A stretch of 64,000 nt of DNA. Origin: Streptomyces sp. NBC_00239. GTDB lineage: Bacteria; Actinomycetota; Actinomycetes; Streptomycetales; Streptomycetaceae. Under the pieces are notes generated by a model that was not told where the DNA came from, made no database searches, and saw nothing but the letters and a program-made list of their open reading frames with translations. A program made the position numbers and the translations under genes. Positions 17,327 through 26,054 of this stretch are shown here, one piece after another (the first letter of the stretch is position 1; each line of letters starts with the position of its first letter). The stretch lies in NCBI RefSeq assembly GCF_036194065.1, contig NZ_CP108095.1:1674001-1738000 (forward strand), in the 5' to 3' direction.

Positions 17327-18562
17327 ATGGCGATAGCGACACCTCCTTCCGCCGTCGAGGCCGTGCCGGTTGGCGTCCGCCTCACCGCTGATGTCGAATA
17401 CCGACCCAACCGGCCTTCGCCCTACCGAGCTCGGGTGCGCTGGTGGGACCCCGCGACAAAGTCCCGCAAGTCCATCTCCGAGGCCAAGGAGACCGAGGAC
17501 GAAGCCCAGGAGTGGATCTCGGCCCTGGTCGATGCCGCCCAGGCCGGCATCAACCCGTCGCTTGCCACCATGCCGTTGGCCGACTACGGCACCGCGAACA
17601 TGGACCTCGCGCTTCGAGGGCTGGAACTCAAGACGCTCGACCCCTATATGGCCGGTTGGCGTCTGCGCGTAGTGCCCTCCCTCGGGCACCTACCGGTCCG
17701 GATGATCACCAACGGTGCAGTGGACCGCACCGTCTACCGATGGATCGCTGACGAATACAGCCGCTCCACCGTGAAGAACACCATCGCCGTCCTCGTTCGC
17801 GTCATGGAGCAGGCCGTTCGAGACGGGCTCATCAAGGTCAACCCCGCCCGGGTCAGCGGCTGGCAGCGCCAGTACCAGCAAGTCGAGGACGAGCTGAACG
17901 ACCCGCGTGCGCTCGCCCTGCCCGACTGGGAGACCCTACAGGCCCTCGCCAAGGCCCTGGTCGCTCGCTCATACGGCCAGTACCAGGGCTGGGGCGACGT
18001 GGTCACTTTCGCCGCATCCACGGCAGCCCGTATCGGTGAGGTCTCCGGAGTCCGCGTCAAGGACATCGACACCGACAACTGGATCTGGACCGTACGACGG
18101 CAGACCACCCCCGCCCGAGGCGGGCTCGTCGACAAGGCCACCAAGGGAAAGCGCGCCCGCAAGGTGCCCCTCATCGAAGAGGTACGGCCGATGGTGGCCC
18201 AACGCCTGCTCGCCGCTGGCAACAGCCCCGACGCCCGGATCTTCTTCGGCCCCCGCGGCGGACGCATCTCCACCGCCGTCCTGCGCGACGCCACTCACTG
18301 GGACAACGTCGTCACCGAGCTCGGCTTCGAGCACCTTCGACGACACGACCTGCGCCACACCGGGCTGACCTGGTTCGCCGACGCAGGCGTCCCCCTGCAT
18401 GTCCTGCGCAAGATCGCTGGACACGGCTCGCTGACCACCACTCAGCGCTACCTGCACCCCGACGCCGGCCAGATCACCGCAGCTGGTGCCGCGCTGTCTG
18501 CGCACCTCATGGTGCTCCGTGCACCTCGTTCGCTGCCAGTCACGGCCGTTATCGCCGTCTGA
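17327..18562 (+). CDS. int: Tyrosine site-specific integrase
   Basis: This 411-residue protein starts at ATG immediately after the excisionase. An arm-binding N-terminal part (RARVRWWDPATKSRKS) and a SAM-like core-binding domain (about residues 90-190) precede the catalytic domain. Catalytic residues are visible: Arg in ARIGEVSG (about 235), HDLRHTGLTW (about 339-348), GHGSLTTTQRY with the nucleophilic Tyr near 374. It recombines the element with the 3' end of the adjacent tRNA-Pro. The gene ends 99 bases from the tRNA and converges on it. Confidence 0.95.
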   Translation: MAIATPPSAVEAVPVGVRLTADVEYRPNRPSPYRARVRWWDPATKSRKSISEAKETEDEAQEWISALVDAAQAGINPSLATMPLADYGTANMDLALRGLELKTLDPYMAGWRLRVVPSLGHLPVRMITNGAVDRTVYRWIADEYSRSTVKNTIAVLVRVMEQAVRDGLIKVNPARVSGWQRQYQQVEDELNDPRALALPDWETLQALAKALVARSYGQYQGWGDVVTFAASTAARIGEVSGVRVKDIDTDNWIWTVRRQTTPARGGLVDKATKGKRARKVPLIEEVRPMVAQRLLAAGNSPDARIFFGPRGGRISTAVLRDATHWDNVVTELGFEHLRRHDLRHTGLTWFADAGVPLHVLRKIAGHGSLTTTQRYLHPDAGQITAAGAALSAHLMVLRAPRSLPVTAVIAV

Positions 18563-18577
18563 CCCGCACTGACCGCG

Positions 18578-18599
18578 TTGGTCCCCAACTGGTCCCCAA
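18578..18599. repeat. Tandem 11-bp repeats, candidate integrase arm sites
   Basis: TTGGTCCCCAA is followed directly by CTGGTCCCCAA, between the integrase stop and the tRNA. Tandem short repeats at this position are typical of arm-type integrase binding sites; binding is inferred. Confidence 0.45.
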
Positions 18600-18608
18600 A
18601 AACGATCA

Positions 18609-18642
18609 AGAGGCCGTTTTGGATTGCTCCAAAACGGCCTCT
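18609..18642. terminator. Bidirectional hairpin between integrase and tRNA-Pro
   Basis: A 15-base-pair perfect stem (AGAGGCCGTTTTGGA and its complement) closes a four-base TTGC loop. It can end transcription of the integrase on the plus strand and of the tRNA on the minus strand. Similar hairpins occur at the same distance beside the tRNA remnant at 55,013 and tRNA-Pro copy 2. Confidence 0.75.
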
Positions 18643-18660
18643 GACCTGCGACTCTTTCGA

Positions 18661-18735
<75 letters not shown>

Positions 18736-18840
18736 ATGCCTGCTGACCTGGGATTTCCCCCGCGTCGGCGTGCAGAAGGAACATTACCCCACGCAGAGGG
18801 GTGCCCTGACATCTGTGACCGGCCGGGCGAGGATGGGGAT

Positions 18841-19344
18841 GTGAACGGGACGGACGGGCGGGATCGGGACGAGACGGGGCGGGCGCGCAGTGCGCGGCCG
18901 CGGGACGGGCTGGGGCGGCCGCTGCCGTACGGGCAGACCGGCGTCGGGCGGCAGCCCGAGGGGGTGGTGCGGGAGCCGGCGGAGACGGTTCGCGAGGCGC
19001 AGCGGCTACTGGACGCGGGTATGCCCTTCCACGCGCACGAGGTCTTCGAGGACGCGTGGAAGTCGCGGCCGGAGGCGGAGGCCGGGTTGTGGCGGGGGCT
19101 GGCGCAGCTGGCCGTCGGGCTGACCCATGCGGCGCGCGGCAATGCGGTCGGCGGGGCCCGGCTGTTGCTGCGCGGAGCGCAGGTGCTGGCCGGCCTGGAG
19201 CCCGTACCGCCCGCGCCCGGGGCCGACGTGCCCGGGATCGACGTGCCGGGGTTGGTGGAGTGGGCGCGGGAGCTGGCCGGGCGGGTTTCGGCCGCCTCGG
19301 AACCGGTGGACGCGGCGGCCGAGGCGCCGCGGCTGGTGCTGTGA
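18841..19344 (+). CDS. DUF309 family protein
   Basis: I place the start at GTG because the longer in-frame ATG at 18736 would run straight out of the tRNA promoter; a GAGGATGGGG purine stretch precedes the GTG. The 167-residue product has the DUF309 core HAHEVFEDAWKSRPE followed by WRGLAQLAVGLTHAARGN and LLLRGAQVL (about residues 60-115), a helical bundle whose role is unknown. The N-terminal 45 residues are charged and probably disordered. Its last codons lie in a hairpin shared with the convergent VOC gene. Confidence 0.8.
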   Translation: MNGTDGRDRDETGRARSARPRDGLGRPLPYGQTGVGRQPEGVVREPAETVREAQRLLDAGMPFHAHEVFEDAWKSRPEAEAGLWRGLAQLAVGLTHAARGNAVGGARLLLRGAQVLAGLEPVPPAPGADVPGIDVPGLVEWARELAGRVSAASEPVDAAAEAPRLVL

Positions 19345-19370
19345 CCGGCAAGGTTTGCCGGTCACAGCAC
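19336..19370. terminator. Bidirectional hairpin overlapping two convergent stops
   Basis: A perfect 15-base-pair stem (GTGCTGTGACCGGCA and complement) with a five-base loop starts inside the last codons of the DUF309 gene and ends on the first base of the VOC stop codon. It can terminate both convergent genes. Confidence 0.7.
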
Positions 19371-19762
19371 TAGCCGGCGGGCTGGAGCAGGTCCCAGCGG
19401 TTGCCGTACAGGTCTTCGAAGACGGCCACCGATCCGTACGCCTCGTGGCGCGGCTCCTCCAGGAAGTGCACGCCGGCGCGGGTCATCCGGGCGTGGTCGG
19501 TGGCGAAGTCGGCGGTGTACAGGAAGAACCCGACGCGCCCGCCGGTCTGGTCGCCGACCCGGGCGCGCTGCGCGTCGTTCTTGGCGCGGGCGAGCAGGAG
19601 GGCCGACTCCGTGGCGCCGGGCGGGCGCACGACGACCCAGCGGGAGCCGTCCGGGCGCGCGGTGTCCTCGACGAGGTCGAAGCCGAGGGCCCGGGTGTAG
19701 AAGTCGATGGCCTCGTCGTAGTCGGTGACGACGAGGGCGGTCAGTGCGATGTGCGTGGGCAT
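19370..19762 (-). CDS. VOC (glyoxalase/bleomycin-resistance fold) protein
   Basis: This 130-residue protein starts at ATG 19762 (MPTHIALTALVVTDYDEAI); an upstream in-frame start would add ten unlikely residues. The vicinal-oxygen-chelate fold is seen as two beta-alpha-beta-beta-beta units (about residues 4-60 and 65-128), with VTDYDEAIDFYTRALGFDL in the first and FEDLYGNRWDLLQ with a metal-ligand-type Glu/Asp region at the end. Substrate cannot be inferred; family members act on glyoxals, aromatic diols or antibiotics. It converges with DUF309 on a shared hairpin. Confidence 0.85.
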   Translation of the reverse strand: MPTHIALTALVVTDYDEAIDFYTRALGFDLVEDTARPDGSRWVVVRPPGATESALLLARAKNDAQRARVGDQTGGRVGFFLYTADFATDHARMTRAGVHFLEEPRHEAYGSVAVFEDLYGNRWDLLQPAG

Positions 19763-19943
19763 GGGGTCATTGTCACCGCAGGGACGGGGCATTCGTCCGA
19801 TCCCGGTGCCGAGCCCGCCTCCGATCCCGGTGCGGGGCCGCCGGAGGGGCGTGCACGGTCACGGCACGGAGACCGTCCCGGACGGCGCGGTCTGCGGGGA
19901 CCTGGCGGCCGGGGGCGGGAGGGCATGGGGCAGACTCGGCCGG

Positions 19944-20696
19944 GTGAGAAAGTTCTATGTCATCGGCATCGGCGCGGGCGACCCCGACCACCTGACCCTT
20001 CAGGCGGTCCGGGCGATCGGGGCCACGGACGCGTTCCTGATCCTGGAGAAGGGTGAGGAGAAGGCGGACCTCACCGGCCTGCGGCGCGCGATGCTGGCGG
20101 CGCACGCCCGGCCCGGTCACCGGCTGGTCGAGGGCCGCGACCCGGACCGCGACCGCACGCCGGCCGACTACGCGCCGACGGTCGACGGCTGGCGCAGCGC
20201 CCGGGCGGAGATCTTCGAGCGGTTCATCGCCGAGGACCTCGCCGAGGACGGCACGGGCGCGTTCCTGGTGTGGGGCGACCCGTCGCTGTACGACTCGACG
20301 CTCGCCATCCTGGAAGAGGTCACCGAGCGCGGCCGGGTGCCGTTCGTGTACGAGGTGGTCCCGGGCATCAGCAGCGTGTCGGCGCTGCTGGCGAAGCACC
20401 GCACGAACCTCAACCGGGTCGGGCGTCCCGTCCAGATCACCACCGGCCGCCGGCTGGCCGAGGGCTGGCCGCAGGACGCCGACGACGTGGTGGTGATGCT
20501 GGACGCCCGGCACGCCTTCACCCGCCACCTCGACCAGGACCTCACCATCTACTGGGGCGCCTACGTGGGCACTCCGGACGAGATCCTGGTCTCGGGCAAG
20601 CTCGCGGAGGTCGCGGGGCGCATCGAGGAACTGCGCACCGAGGCCCGTGCCCGCAAGGGCTGGATCATGGACACGTACCTGCTGCGCCGCAACTGA
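19944..20696 (+). CDS. cobF: Precorrin-6A synthase (deacetylating), CobF
   Basis: This 250-residue protein starts at GTG (VRKFYVIGIGAGDPDHLTLQ). It belongs to the SAM-dependent tetrapyrrole methylases: the N-terminal GIGAGDPDHLT loop, FLVWGDPSLYDS near residue 110 and VVPGISSVSALLAKH near 140 are characteristic. The CobF length and C-terminal EILVSGKL region fit precorrin-6A synthase, which methylates C1 and removes acetate in aerobic cobalamin synthesis. It stands alone here without other cob genes. The methylmalonyl-CoA mutase 21 kb away uses the pathway's product. After its stop the DNA has tandem ACCTGGCCGG repeats. Confidence 0.9.
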   Translation: MRKFYVIGIGAGDPDHLTLQAVRAIGATDAFLILEKGEEKADLTGLRRAMLAAHARPGHRLVEGRDPDRDRTPADYAPTVDGWRSARAEIFERFIAEDLAEDGTGAFLVWGDPSLYDSTLAILEEVTERGRVPFVYEVVPGISSVSALLAKHRTNLNRVGRPVQITTGRRLAEGWPQDADDVVVMLDARHAFTRHLDQDLTIYWGAYVGTPDEILVSGKLAEVAGRIEELRTEARARKGWIMDTYLLRRN

Positions 20697-20739
20697 GCCG
20701 GTCCGGCCCGGCCGGACCGGACCCCACCGGGCCGGACCG

Positions 20740-20785
20740 GCCGGGACCTGACCTGGCCGGACCTGGCCGGACCTGGCCGGACCGC
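20740..20785. repeat. Tandem 10-bp repeat ACCTGGCCGG
   Basis: The unit ACCTGGCCGG occurs three times head to tail with partial flanking copies, between cobF and the convergent aminotransferase gene. The self-complementary GGCCGG blocks could also fold and help termination. Confidence 0.6.
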
Positions 20786-20835
20786 CGCGGGCCGGCGGAT
20801 GCCGTGGACGGCCCGCCGCCCCGCCGCCCGGCGGC

Positions 20836-21996
20836 TCAGCGGCCGTCGAGCAGCCGGGCGACTCCGGTGGCCAGGGCCTCGTACTCCTCGGGCCGGTTGT
20901 AGATCTGGCCGCAGACGCGCAGGCCGCCGCCGCCCGGCCGGCCGAAGGTGTTGACGCGGGCGCGCAGCCGGTCGAAGACCTCGACGCGCAGGGCGCGGGC
21001 CGCGTCCTGCGTTTCGGCGACGCCCGGCGGCAGCCGCAGCGTGCGCATGGCGACGCCTTCGCTGTACGGGAGCGGCGTGAGCCCGGCCGTCTCGGCGAGC
21101 AGCGAACTGCCGTACGCGGCCAGCGCGGTGTTGTGGGCGCGCACCTTGTCGGCGCCGAGCCGGTTCAGGACGTCGAGGCCTTCGGGGGCGGCCAGCCAGC
21201 CGGTGTAGTCGGCGGTGGCCCGGTTCTCGATGCTGCGCGGGAACCCGTGGTGGTCCTCCCACGAGGGGACGAGGGCGCGGACGGAGCCGCGGTGGCGTTC
21301 GGCGACGGCGAGGATCGCGCTGCCCGCGGGCCCGTAGCCCCATTTGTGCAGGTTCCCGAACCAGAAGTCCGCGCCGCCGGCCAGCGGGTCCGCCAGCATG
21401 CCGAGGGCGTGCGCGCCGTCGACGATGGTGGTGACGCCGCGCTCGGCGAGGGCGGCGAGCAGCCGGGGGCCCGCGACGATGCGGGCGGTGGGCGAGGTGA
21501 TGTGGTCGAGCACGGCCACCTTGGTGCGGGGCGTCAGCGCGGCCAGGACCGCCTCGCAGACCGCGTCCTCGTCGGGGAGGGCGGGGTCGAGCGTGACGGT
21601 CCGCAGCGGGGCGAGCAGGGCCGCGGACGCGCTGACGGTGGGGTAGCCGTGGTCGGTGACGAGGATCTCGTCCCCCTCGGCGAGCCGGAGCGCGGCGAAG
21701 GCGATGTTGGCGGCCTCGGTGGCGTTGGAGACGAAGGCGATGCCGTCGGGCTCGGCCCCGAGGTGCGTGGCGATCCGGCGGCGGGCGGCCTCGATGCGGT
21801 CGGGTGCGGCGAGGAAGAACGCGTCCGGATCGGCCTCCAGCTCGGCCCGCAGTCCCACCTGCACGTCCCGCACCGGTATCGGCACGGCGCCGAACGAGCC
21901 GTGGTTGAGGTGCGCGACACCGGGGTCGAGCCGGAACAGTCCGGGGCCCTCGGGAAAGACGGACGGGGGGACGGGTGCGGGAATCGTCTGGCTCAC
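20836..21996 (-). CDS. Class V aminotransferase (isopenicillin N epimerase-like)
   Basis: The start is taken at GTG 21996, nine bases after GGAGG. This gives 386 residues and removes a non-conserved Arg/Pro stretch. The PLP fold-type I hallmarks of class V are present: NHGSFGAVP near residue 30, FVSNATEAANIAFAAL near 90, IVDGAHALG near 200 and the PLP-lysine segment FWFGNLHKWGYGPAG near 225. CefD-like members include epimerases, desulfurases and lyases; no thiopeptide or beta-lactam genes adjoin, so the substrate is unknown. Transcription converges with cobF. Confidence 0.85.
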   Translation of the reverse strand: MSQTIPAPVPPSVFPEGPGLFRLDPGVAHLNHGSFGAVPIPVRDVQVGLRAELEADPDAFFLAAPDRIEAARRRIATHLGAEPDGIAFVSNATEAANIAFAALRLAEGDEILVTDHGYPTVSASAALLAPLRTVTLDPALPDEDAVCEAVLAALTPRTKVAVLDHITSPTARIVAGPRLLAALAERGVTTIVDGAHALGMLADPLAGGADFWFGNLHKWGYGPAGSAILAVAERHRGSVRALVPSWEDHHGFPRSIENRATADYTGWLAAPEGLDVLNRLGADKVRAHNTALAAYGSSLLAETAGLTPLPYSEGVAMRTLRLPPGVAETQDAARALRVEVFDRLRARVNTFGRPGGGGLRVCGQIYNRPEEYEALATGVARLLDGR

Positions 21997-22277
21997 GGCA
22001 GGCGCCTCCAGGGTGTGCGGCGGGGTACGGGTGCCCCGGTCCCGGCAGCCGGGTCGGCCGCGCGGGGCCCGGGTCCGGGCACCGATGGGTGTCCCTGTGA
22101 TCATGCCGCTCCGGCGCCGTCACCGGAACCCGTCCCCGGCACGAGCCACCGGCGCGGGAGCGGGTCCCCGGCGCGGGAGCAAGTCCCCGTACCCGGAAAG
22201 ACCACCCCGCCGAAGCGGGCCCCCCGGCGCCGCGGCCGCGTTCCGTCCGCCGCCGGCGCCGCGCCCGTTCCCCGCGC

Positions 22278-23984
22278 TCAGCGCCTCCCGCTGGTGTGCC
22301 CGTAGTACTGGAGGTCCTGGACTTCGACCACGCGCTGGACCGGGTAGCCGGACAGGACTTCGGCGGCGGTGCGGCCGCCGCGGAGCGCCGTGGCCGAGCT
22401 GAAGCCCTGGCGCAGCGGGACCAGCTCGGAGTGGACTCCGGCCGGGGCCCGGTGGGTGGCGCGCGTCCGGCCCGTCTCGGTGCGGACGTCCGCCGGGGCG
22501 GTCAGGAAGCTGAGGACCTCCACCCGGTCCCGGGGCGCGGCCGAGCCGCGGCGCAGCGACATCACCAGGGACTGCCTTCCGGTGGGGTCGGTGCCGGTGA
22601 ACTGGACCCGGGAGCTCAGGTAGAGCGTGTCCCGCACGATCTCCGGCCAGCTGCCGGTCTTGAAGCGGGTGAGGTAGTACGAGGTGAGGTCGAGGTAGGC
22701 GTGCCCGTTGTGCAGCGAGGGCGCGAACTGGCTGCCTTCGGAGTAGTCGTTCCAGGTGGTCAGCTGCACCCAGTCGGCGCCGTCGTCGATGGCGTGGTTC
22801 CAGGTGGACCGCAGGGTGGCGGTGTTGCCGGCCTCGTCGTAGATCCCCTGGTTGGGGCGGGCGTCCTGGACCGACACCGGCTGCATCCACACCTTGCCCA
22901 TGCCGTGGGCGCGCCGTACGTCGCGGGTGGCGCTCTCCTGGCCGACGTAGCTGCGGCTGCCCCACTCGGAGAAGCCGTAGCTGATCGGGGCGAACTCCCC
23001 CGAGTGCGCGCCGAAGTCGAGGAACAGCGGCACGAACGCGGTGCGGATGCCGTGCCGTTGCCGCAGGTTGTCCATGACCTGCGACCACCACGCCGGGCTC
23101 TTCGCCTCGGCCTTGAACGGGGAGACGACCAGCCGCCCGTCGCCCAGCCGGTGCGCGGCCGGTGAACCGGCGAGTTTGGCGAGGGAGTTGGCGAGGCCGG
23201 CCGGATCGGTGTTGAGGGAGGTCATGTCCGGCATCAGCATGATCTTGAAGGCGGGGTCCACGGCGCGGGCCGCGTCCAGCAGCATCACGGACCGCTCCCA
23301 GTTCTTCCCGGAGAGCGACAGCAGGTCGAGCGTGAAGCCGTCGAGCCCGGCGTCGCGCGCGGTGCGGACCTCCTGCTTGAGGTTGGCCAGCTCCCAGTTG
23401 CCGGTCTTCGGGGCCACCGGAAGCGGCCGGTCGCGCAGCAGCCCGCCGTACTTCTCGTGCTTTCCGCTCTCACCGGCCGGGTTGAGGTAGTTGCGCGTGT
23501 AGTAGTCGCGCTCCGGGCGGGCGTTGTCGAGGGAGAGCGGGTACGGGGTGAAGTAGTGCGCGAACACCAGCTTGCCGCTCTTGCGCAGCCGCGCGGGCGA
23601 GGGCATGTCGAAGGGGAGCGCCGCGCTGGGCCGCCAGGTGCCCTTGGGCGTGGTGCGCGGCGGCACGAGGGGGCGCACCGTGCGCGGCGAGGCGCTCGGG
23701 GAGGGCCGGGGCGCCGGGGTGGCCGAGGCGTCGCCGTCCCGCCCGTCGCCGCGGCCGTCCACCGGCCCGGCGGACCAGGCCTTGCCGATCTGCGGGGCGG
23801 CGGGCCGCTCGGCGCGCGCGCCGACGGTGAAGGGGTCCCAGGCGATGCCCGTGGCCGCGAACGCGCCGACGACAAGGAAGCCGGCTATGAGGAACGCCAG
23901 CAGCGATCTCCTGCCGCCGCGGCCTTTGCGCCGGTGCGTCAACGGCCGTCGCCGGCCATGTCGTTTCACCGGATCCGCGCTCAT
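22278..23984 (-). CDS. Glycoside hydrolase family 71 (endo-1,3-alpha-glucanase-like)
   Basis: This 568-residue protein starts at ATG after GGAGGGACG. A basic N-terminus and one membrane segment (about residues 22-45, LLAFLIAGFLVVGAFAATG) anchor or export it, followed by a Pro/Ser/Arg-rich linker to about residue 135. The GH71 domain runs from about 140 to 470: FAHYFTPYPLSLDN, RDAGLDGFTLDLLSL near 215 and WVQLTTWNDYSEGSQF near 400. Family members hydrolyse alpha-1,3-glucan of fungal walls or dental mutan. The C-terminal 90 residues form an extra beta-rich region of unknown role. Confidence 0.85.
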   Translation of the reverse strand: MSADPVKRHGRRRPLTHRRKGRGGRRSLLAFLIAGFLVVGAFAATGIAWDPFTVGARAERPAAPQIGKAWSAGPVDGRGDGRDGDASATPAPRPSPSASPRTVRPLVPPRTTPKGTWRPSAALPFDMPSPARLRKSGKLVFAHYFTPYPLSLDNARPERDYYTRNYLNPAGESGKHEKYGGLLRDRPLPVAPKTGNWELANLKQEVRTARDAGLDGFTLDLLSLSGKNWERSVMLLDAARAVDPAFKIMLMPDMTSLNTDPAGLANSLAKLAGSPAAHRLGDGRLVVSPFKAEAKSPAWWSQVMDNLRQRHGIRTAFVPLFLDFGAHSGEFAPISYGFSEWGSRSYVGQESATRDVRRAHGMGKVWMQPVSVQDARPNQGIYDEAGNTATLRSTWNHAIDDGADWVQLTTWNDYSEGSQFAPSLHNGHAYLDLTSYYLTRFKTGSWPEIVRDTLYLSSRVQFTGTDPTGRQSLVMSLRRGSAAPRDRVEVLSFLTAPADVRTETGRTRATHRAPAGVHSELVPLRQGFSSATALRGGRTAAEVLSGYPVQRVVEVQDLQYYGHTSGRR

Positions 23985-24302
23985 CGTCCCTCCAGGGGCT
24001 TGCCTGTGAATATGCCTGCGCCGCAGGCATCTCAGCAGTAGAGCGGATTCGCGGCCCGCGGACAACCGTTCTCCTGTGGGTCGCGCTCCGGCACGTACGT
24101 CACAGTGACCACGCCGACTACGCCGCCGCGCCGCCCCGCGGCCACCGGCGCGCCGCCCGCCGGCCACCGCCCCGCCGCGCGCGGGCGCCGCGCGCACCAC
24201 CCGCGCAGACCCGCCGCACGGCGCCGTCCGCGGCTACGTTTGCAGCTACGTTTGCGGGTACGAGAGGCAACATACGACCAGACGCGAGGGAGGCTCATCA
24301 CC
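23985..24302. other. Divergent intergenic region, GH71 versus PAP2-DAGK
   Basis: About 320 bases hold the promoters of both divergent genes. The most distinctive item is the inverted repeat at 24012-24030, described separately. The rest is very GC-rich, with runs of CGCC around 24120-24210, and no convincing coding frame. Confidence 0.5.
24012..24030. promoter_or_regulatory. 9-1-9 inverted repeat upstream of GH71
   Basis: ATGCCTGCG and CGCAGGCAT are separated by one base, 28-46 bases upstream of the GH71 start. Position and perfect symmetry suit a dimeric repressor site, possibly of a sugar-responsive regulator, but it could also be a short transcript hairpin. Confidence 0.35.
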
Positions 24303-25907
24303 ATGCCCGCCGAATTCCGGTTCCATCCGCTGAAGGCCGGCGCCGCGGCCCGCCAGGCGACCGTGACCTGGCAGGGCGCGCTCGCCCGTGTCGACCGTGA
24401 GCTGTTCGACGCGGTCGCCCGGCGGCACTGGCCCGGCGCGGACCGCGTCCTGCCGCGGCTGGGCCGGGCCGCGGACCACGGCGTGCTGTGGGCGGGCCTG
24501 GCCGCCGCGCTGGCCGTGGGCGGCTCGGCGCGTACCCGCCGGGCGGCGGGCGCGGGCCTCGCCTCACTGGCGCTGGCCTCCGCGACCGTCAACACCGTCG
24601 GCAAGTGGTCCGTACGCCGGCCCCGGCCCGTCATCGACGCCGTGCCGCCGATCCGGCAGCTCCGGCGCGCGCCCCTGACCACGTCGTTCCCGTCCGGGCA
24701 CGCCGCCTCGGCCTTCGCGTTCGCGGCGGGTGTCGCCTCGCTCGCCCCGGCCTGGGGCGTGCTGCTCGGTCCGGTGGCCGCGTCGGTGGCGTTCTCCCGC
24801 GTCTACACCGGGGTCCACTACCCGGCCGACGTGGCGGCCGGCGCGGCCCTCGGGGTGACCGCCGGGCTCGTCGTGCGCCCCCTGAACGCGGCCGCGGCGA
24901 CGGCGGCCGCCGCCCGGATCCGGACCGTGCCGGGCGGCCCGGCCCAGGCGGACGGGGCGCCGGCGCTGCCCGACGGCGCCGGGCTGGTGCTCGTCGCGAA
25001 CTCGCAGTCGGGTACGGCGAACACGGCCGGCGACGTGCTGGCCGGGCTGCCCCGGGCAGAACTCGTCACGTGCACGGGCCCGGAACTCACCGACACGCTG
25101 GCCTCCGCGGCCGCGCGCTGCACGGTGCTCGGCGTGTGCGGCGGCGACGGCACGGTCAACGCGGCGGCCACGGCCGCCCTGCGCGCGGGCGTACCCCTGG
25201 CCGTCTTCCCCGGCGGCACCCTCAACCACTTCGCCCAGGACCTCGGCATCCTGGACGCGATGGACACCGTCCGCGCCCTCACCGCGGGCGAAGCGGTCCG
25301 CGTCGGAGTGGGCCGCTTCACCCCCGGCCCCGAACCGGTGCGCCCGCCGGGCCCGGACGGGGGGCCCGAGGGCGGGCCGGGCGACGGGCCCGGGCGTGCG
25401 TCGGAGCCCGGCTACTTCCTCAACACGTTCAGCATCGGCGTGTATCCGGAGCTGCTCGGGCACCGGCTGCGGTGGGCGCCGCGGATCGGCGGGGGGCCGG
25501 CCGCGCTGCTGGCGGCCTGGCGGGTGCTGCGCACCGAGCGGCCGGTGCGGCTCCGGCTGGCCGGGCGGCCGCGCCCGGTGTGGCTGCTGTTCGCGGGCAA
25601 CGGCACGTACCACGGGACCGGACCGACGCCCAAGCGCCGACTGGGCCTGGGCGAGGAACTGCTGGACGTACGGGTCGTCCGCGGCGGCGGCCGCCCGGGA
25701 CCACGGCTGTTCGCCGCAGCCATGGCGGGCCCGCTGACCCGCTCCCCCGTCCACCTGGCCACCCGGGTGCGCTCCCTGCGCATCTCGGACGTCCCGCCGG
25801 GCACCCCCCTCGCGTACGACGGCGAGTACGCGACCGCCCCCACGGAATTCCGCCTGGACAAACTGCCGGAAGCCCTACTCGTCTACCGCCCGGCCACGAC
25901 CCCGTAG
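24303..25907 (+). CDS. PAP2 phosphatase - diacylglycerol kinase fusion
   Basis: This 534-residue protein starts at ATG after GGAGG. Residues about 20-195 are a membrane PAP2 phosphatase with all three motifs: KWSVRRPRP, FPSGHAASAF and SRVYTGVHYPAD, between hydrophobic segments. Residues about 225-530 are a diacylglycerol/sphingosine-kinase-like catalytic domain with NSQSGTAN, GVCGGDGTVNAA and FPGGTLNHFAQDLG. The fusion combines lipid-phosphate dephosphorylation and lipid phosphorylation at the cytoplasmic membrane. Similar two-domain proteins are common in actinobacteria. A Gly/Pro/Glu-rich insert lies near residues 345-370. Confidence 0.9.
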   Translation: MPAEFRFHPLKAGAAARQATVTWQGALARVDRELFDAVARRHWPGADRVLPRLGRAADHGVLWAGLAAALAVGGSARTRRAAGAGLASLALASATVNTVGKWSVRRPRPVIDAVPPIRQLRRAPLTTSFPSGHAASAFAFAAGVASLAPAWGVLLGPVAASVAFSRVYTGVHYPADVAAGAALGVTAGLVVRPLNAAAATAAAARIRTVPGGPAQADGAPALPDGAGLVLVANSQSGTANTAGDVLAGLPRAELVTCTGPELTDTLASAAARCTVLGVCGGDGTVNAAATAALRAGVPLAVFPGGTLNHFAQDLGILDAMDTVRALTAGEAVRVGVGRFTPGPEPVRPPGPDGGPEGGPGDGPGRASEPGYFLNTFSIGVYPELLGHRLRWAPRIGGGPAALLAAWRVLRTERPVRLRLAGRPRPVWLLFAGNGTYHGTGPTPKRRLGLGEELLDVRVVRGGGRPGPRLFAAAMAGPLTRSPVHLATRVRSLRISDVPPGTPLAYDGEYATAPTEFRLDKLPEALLVYRPATTP

Positions 25908-25914
25908 CACCCGA

Positions 25915-26030
25915 GACAACCACCGGCCCGCAGCCCACCCCAGCCCCGCCGGCGTTTGAGACGCGGGGTCCCGGGCGAAACCCACCCCAGCCCCGCCGGC
26001 GTTTGAGGCGCGGGGTCCGGGGCGGAGCCC
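25915..26030. repeat. Streptomyces-type palindromic repeat, two copies
   Basis: Two tandem copies of a unit centred on CCAGCCCCGCCGGCGTTTGA, followed by GGCGCGGGG, lie between the convergent PAP2-DAGK and MerR genes. The same core recurs at 28,020-28,460, 36,380-36,700 and 49,750-49,850. It probably also serves as a terminator here. Confidence 0.75.
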
Positions 26031-26054
26031 CGAGGGCTGTGACGCCCGTGGCCG

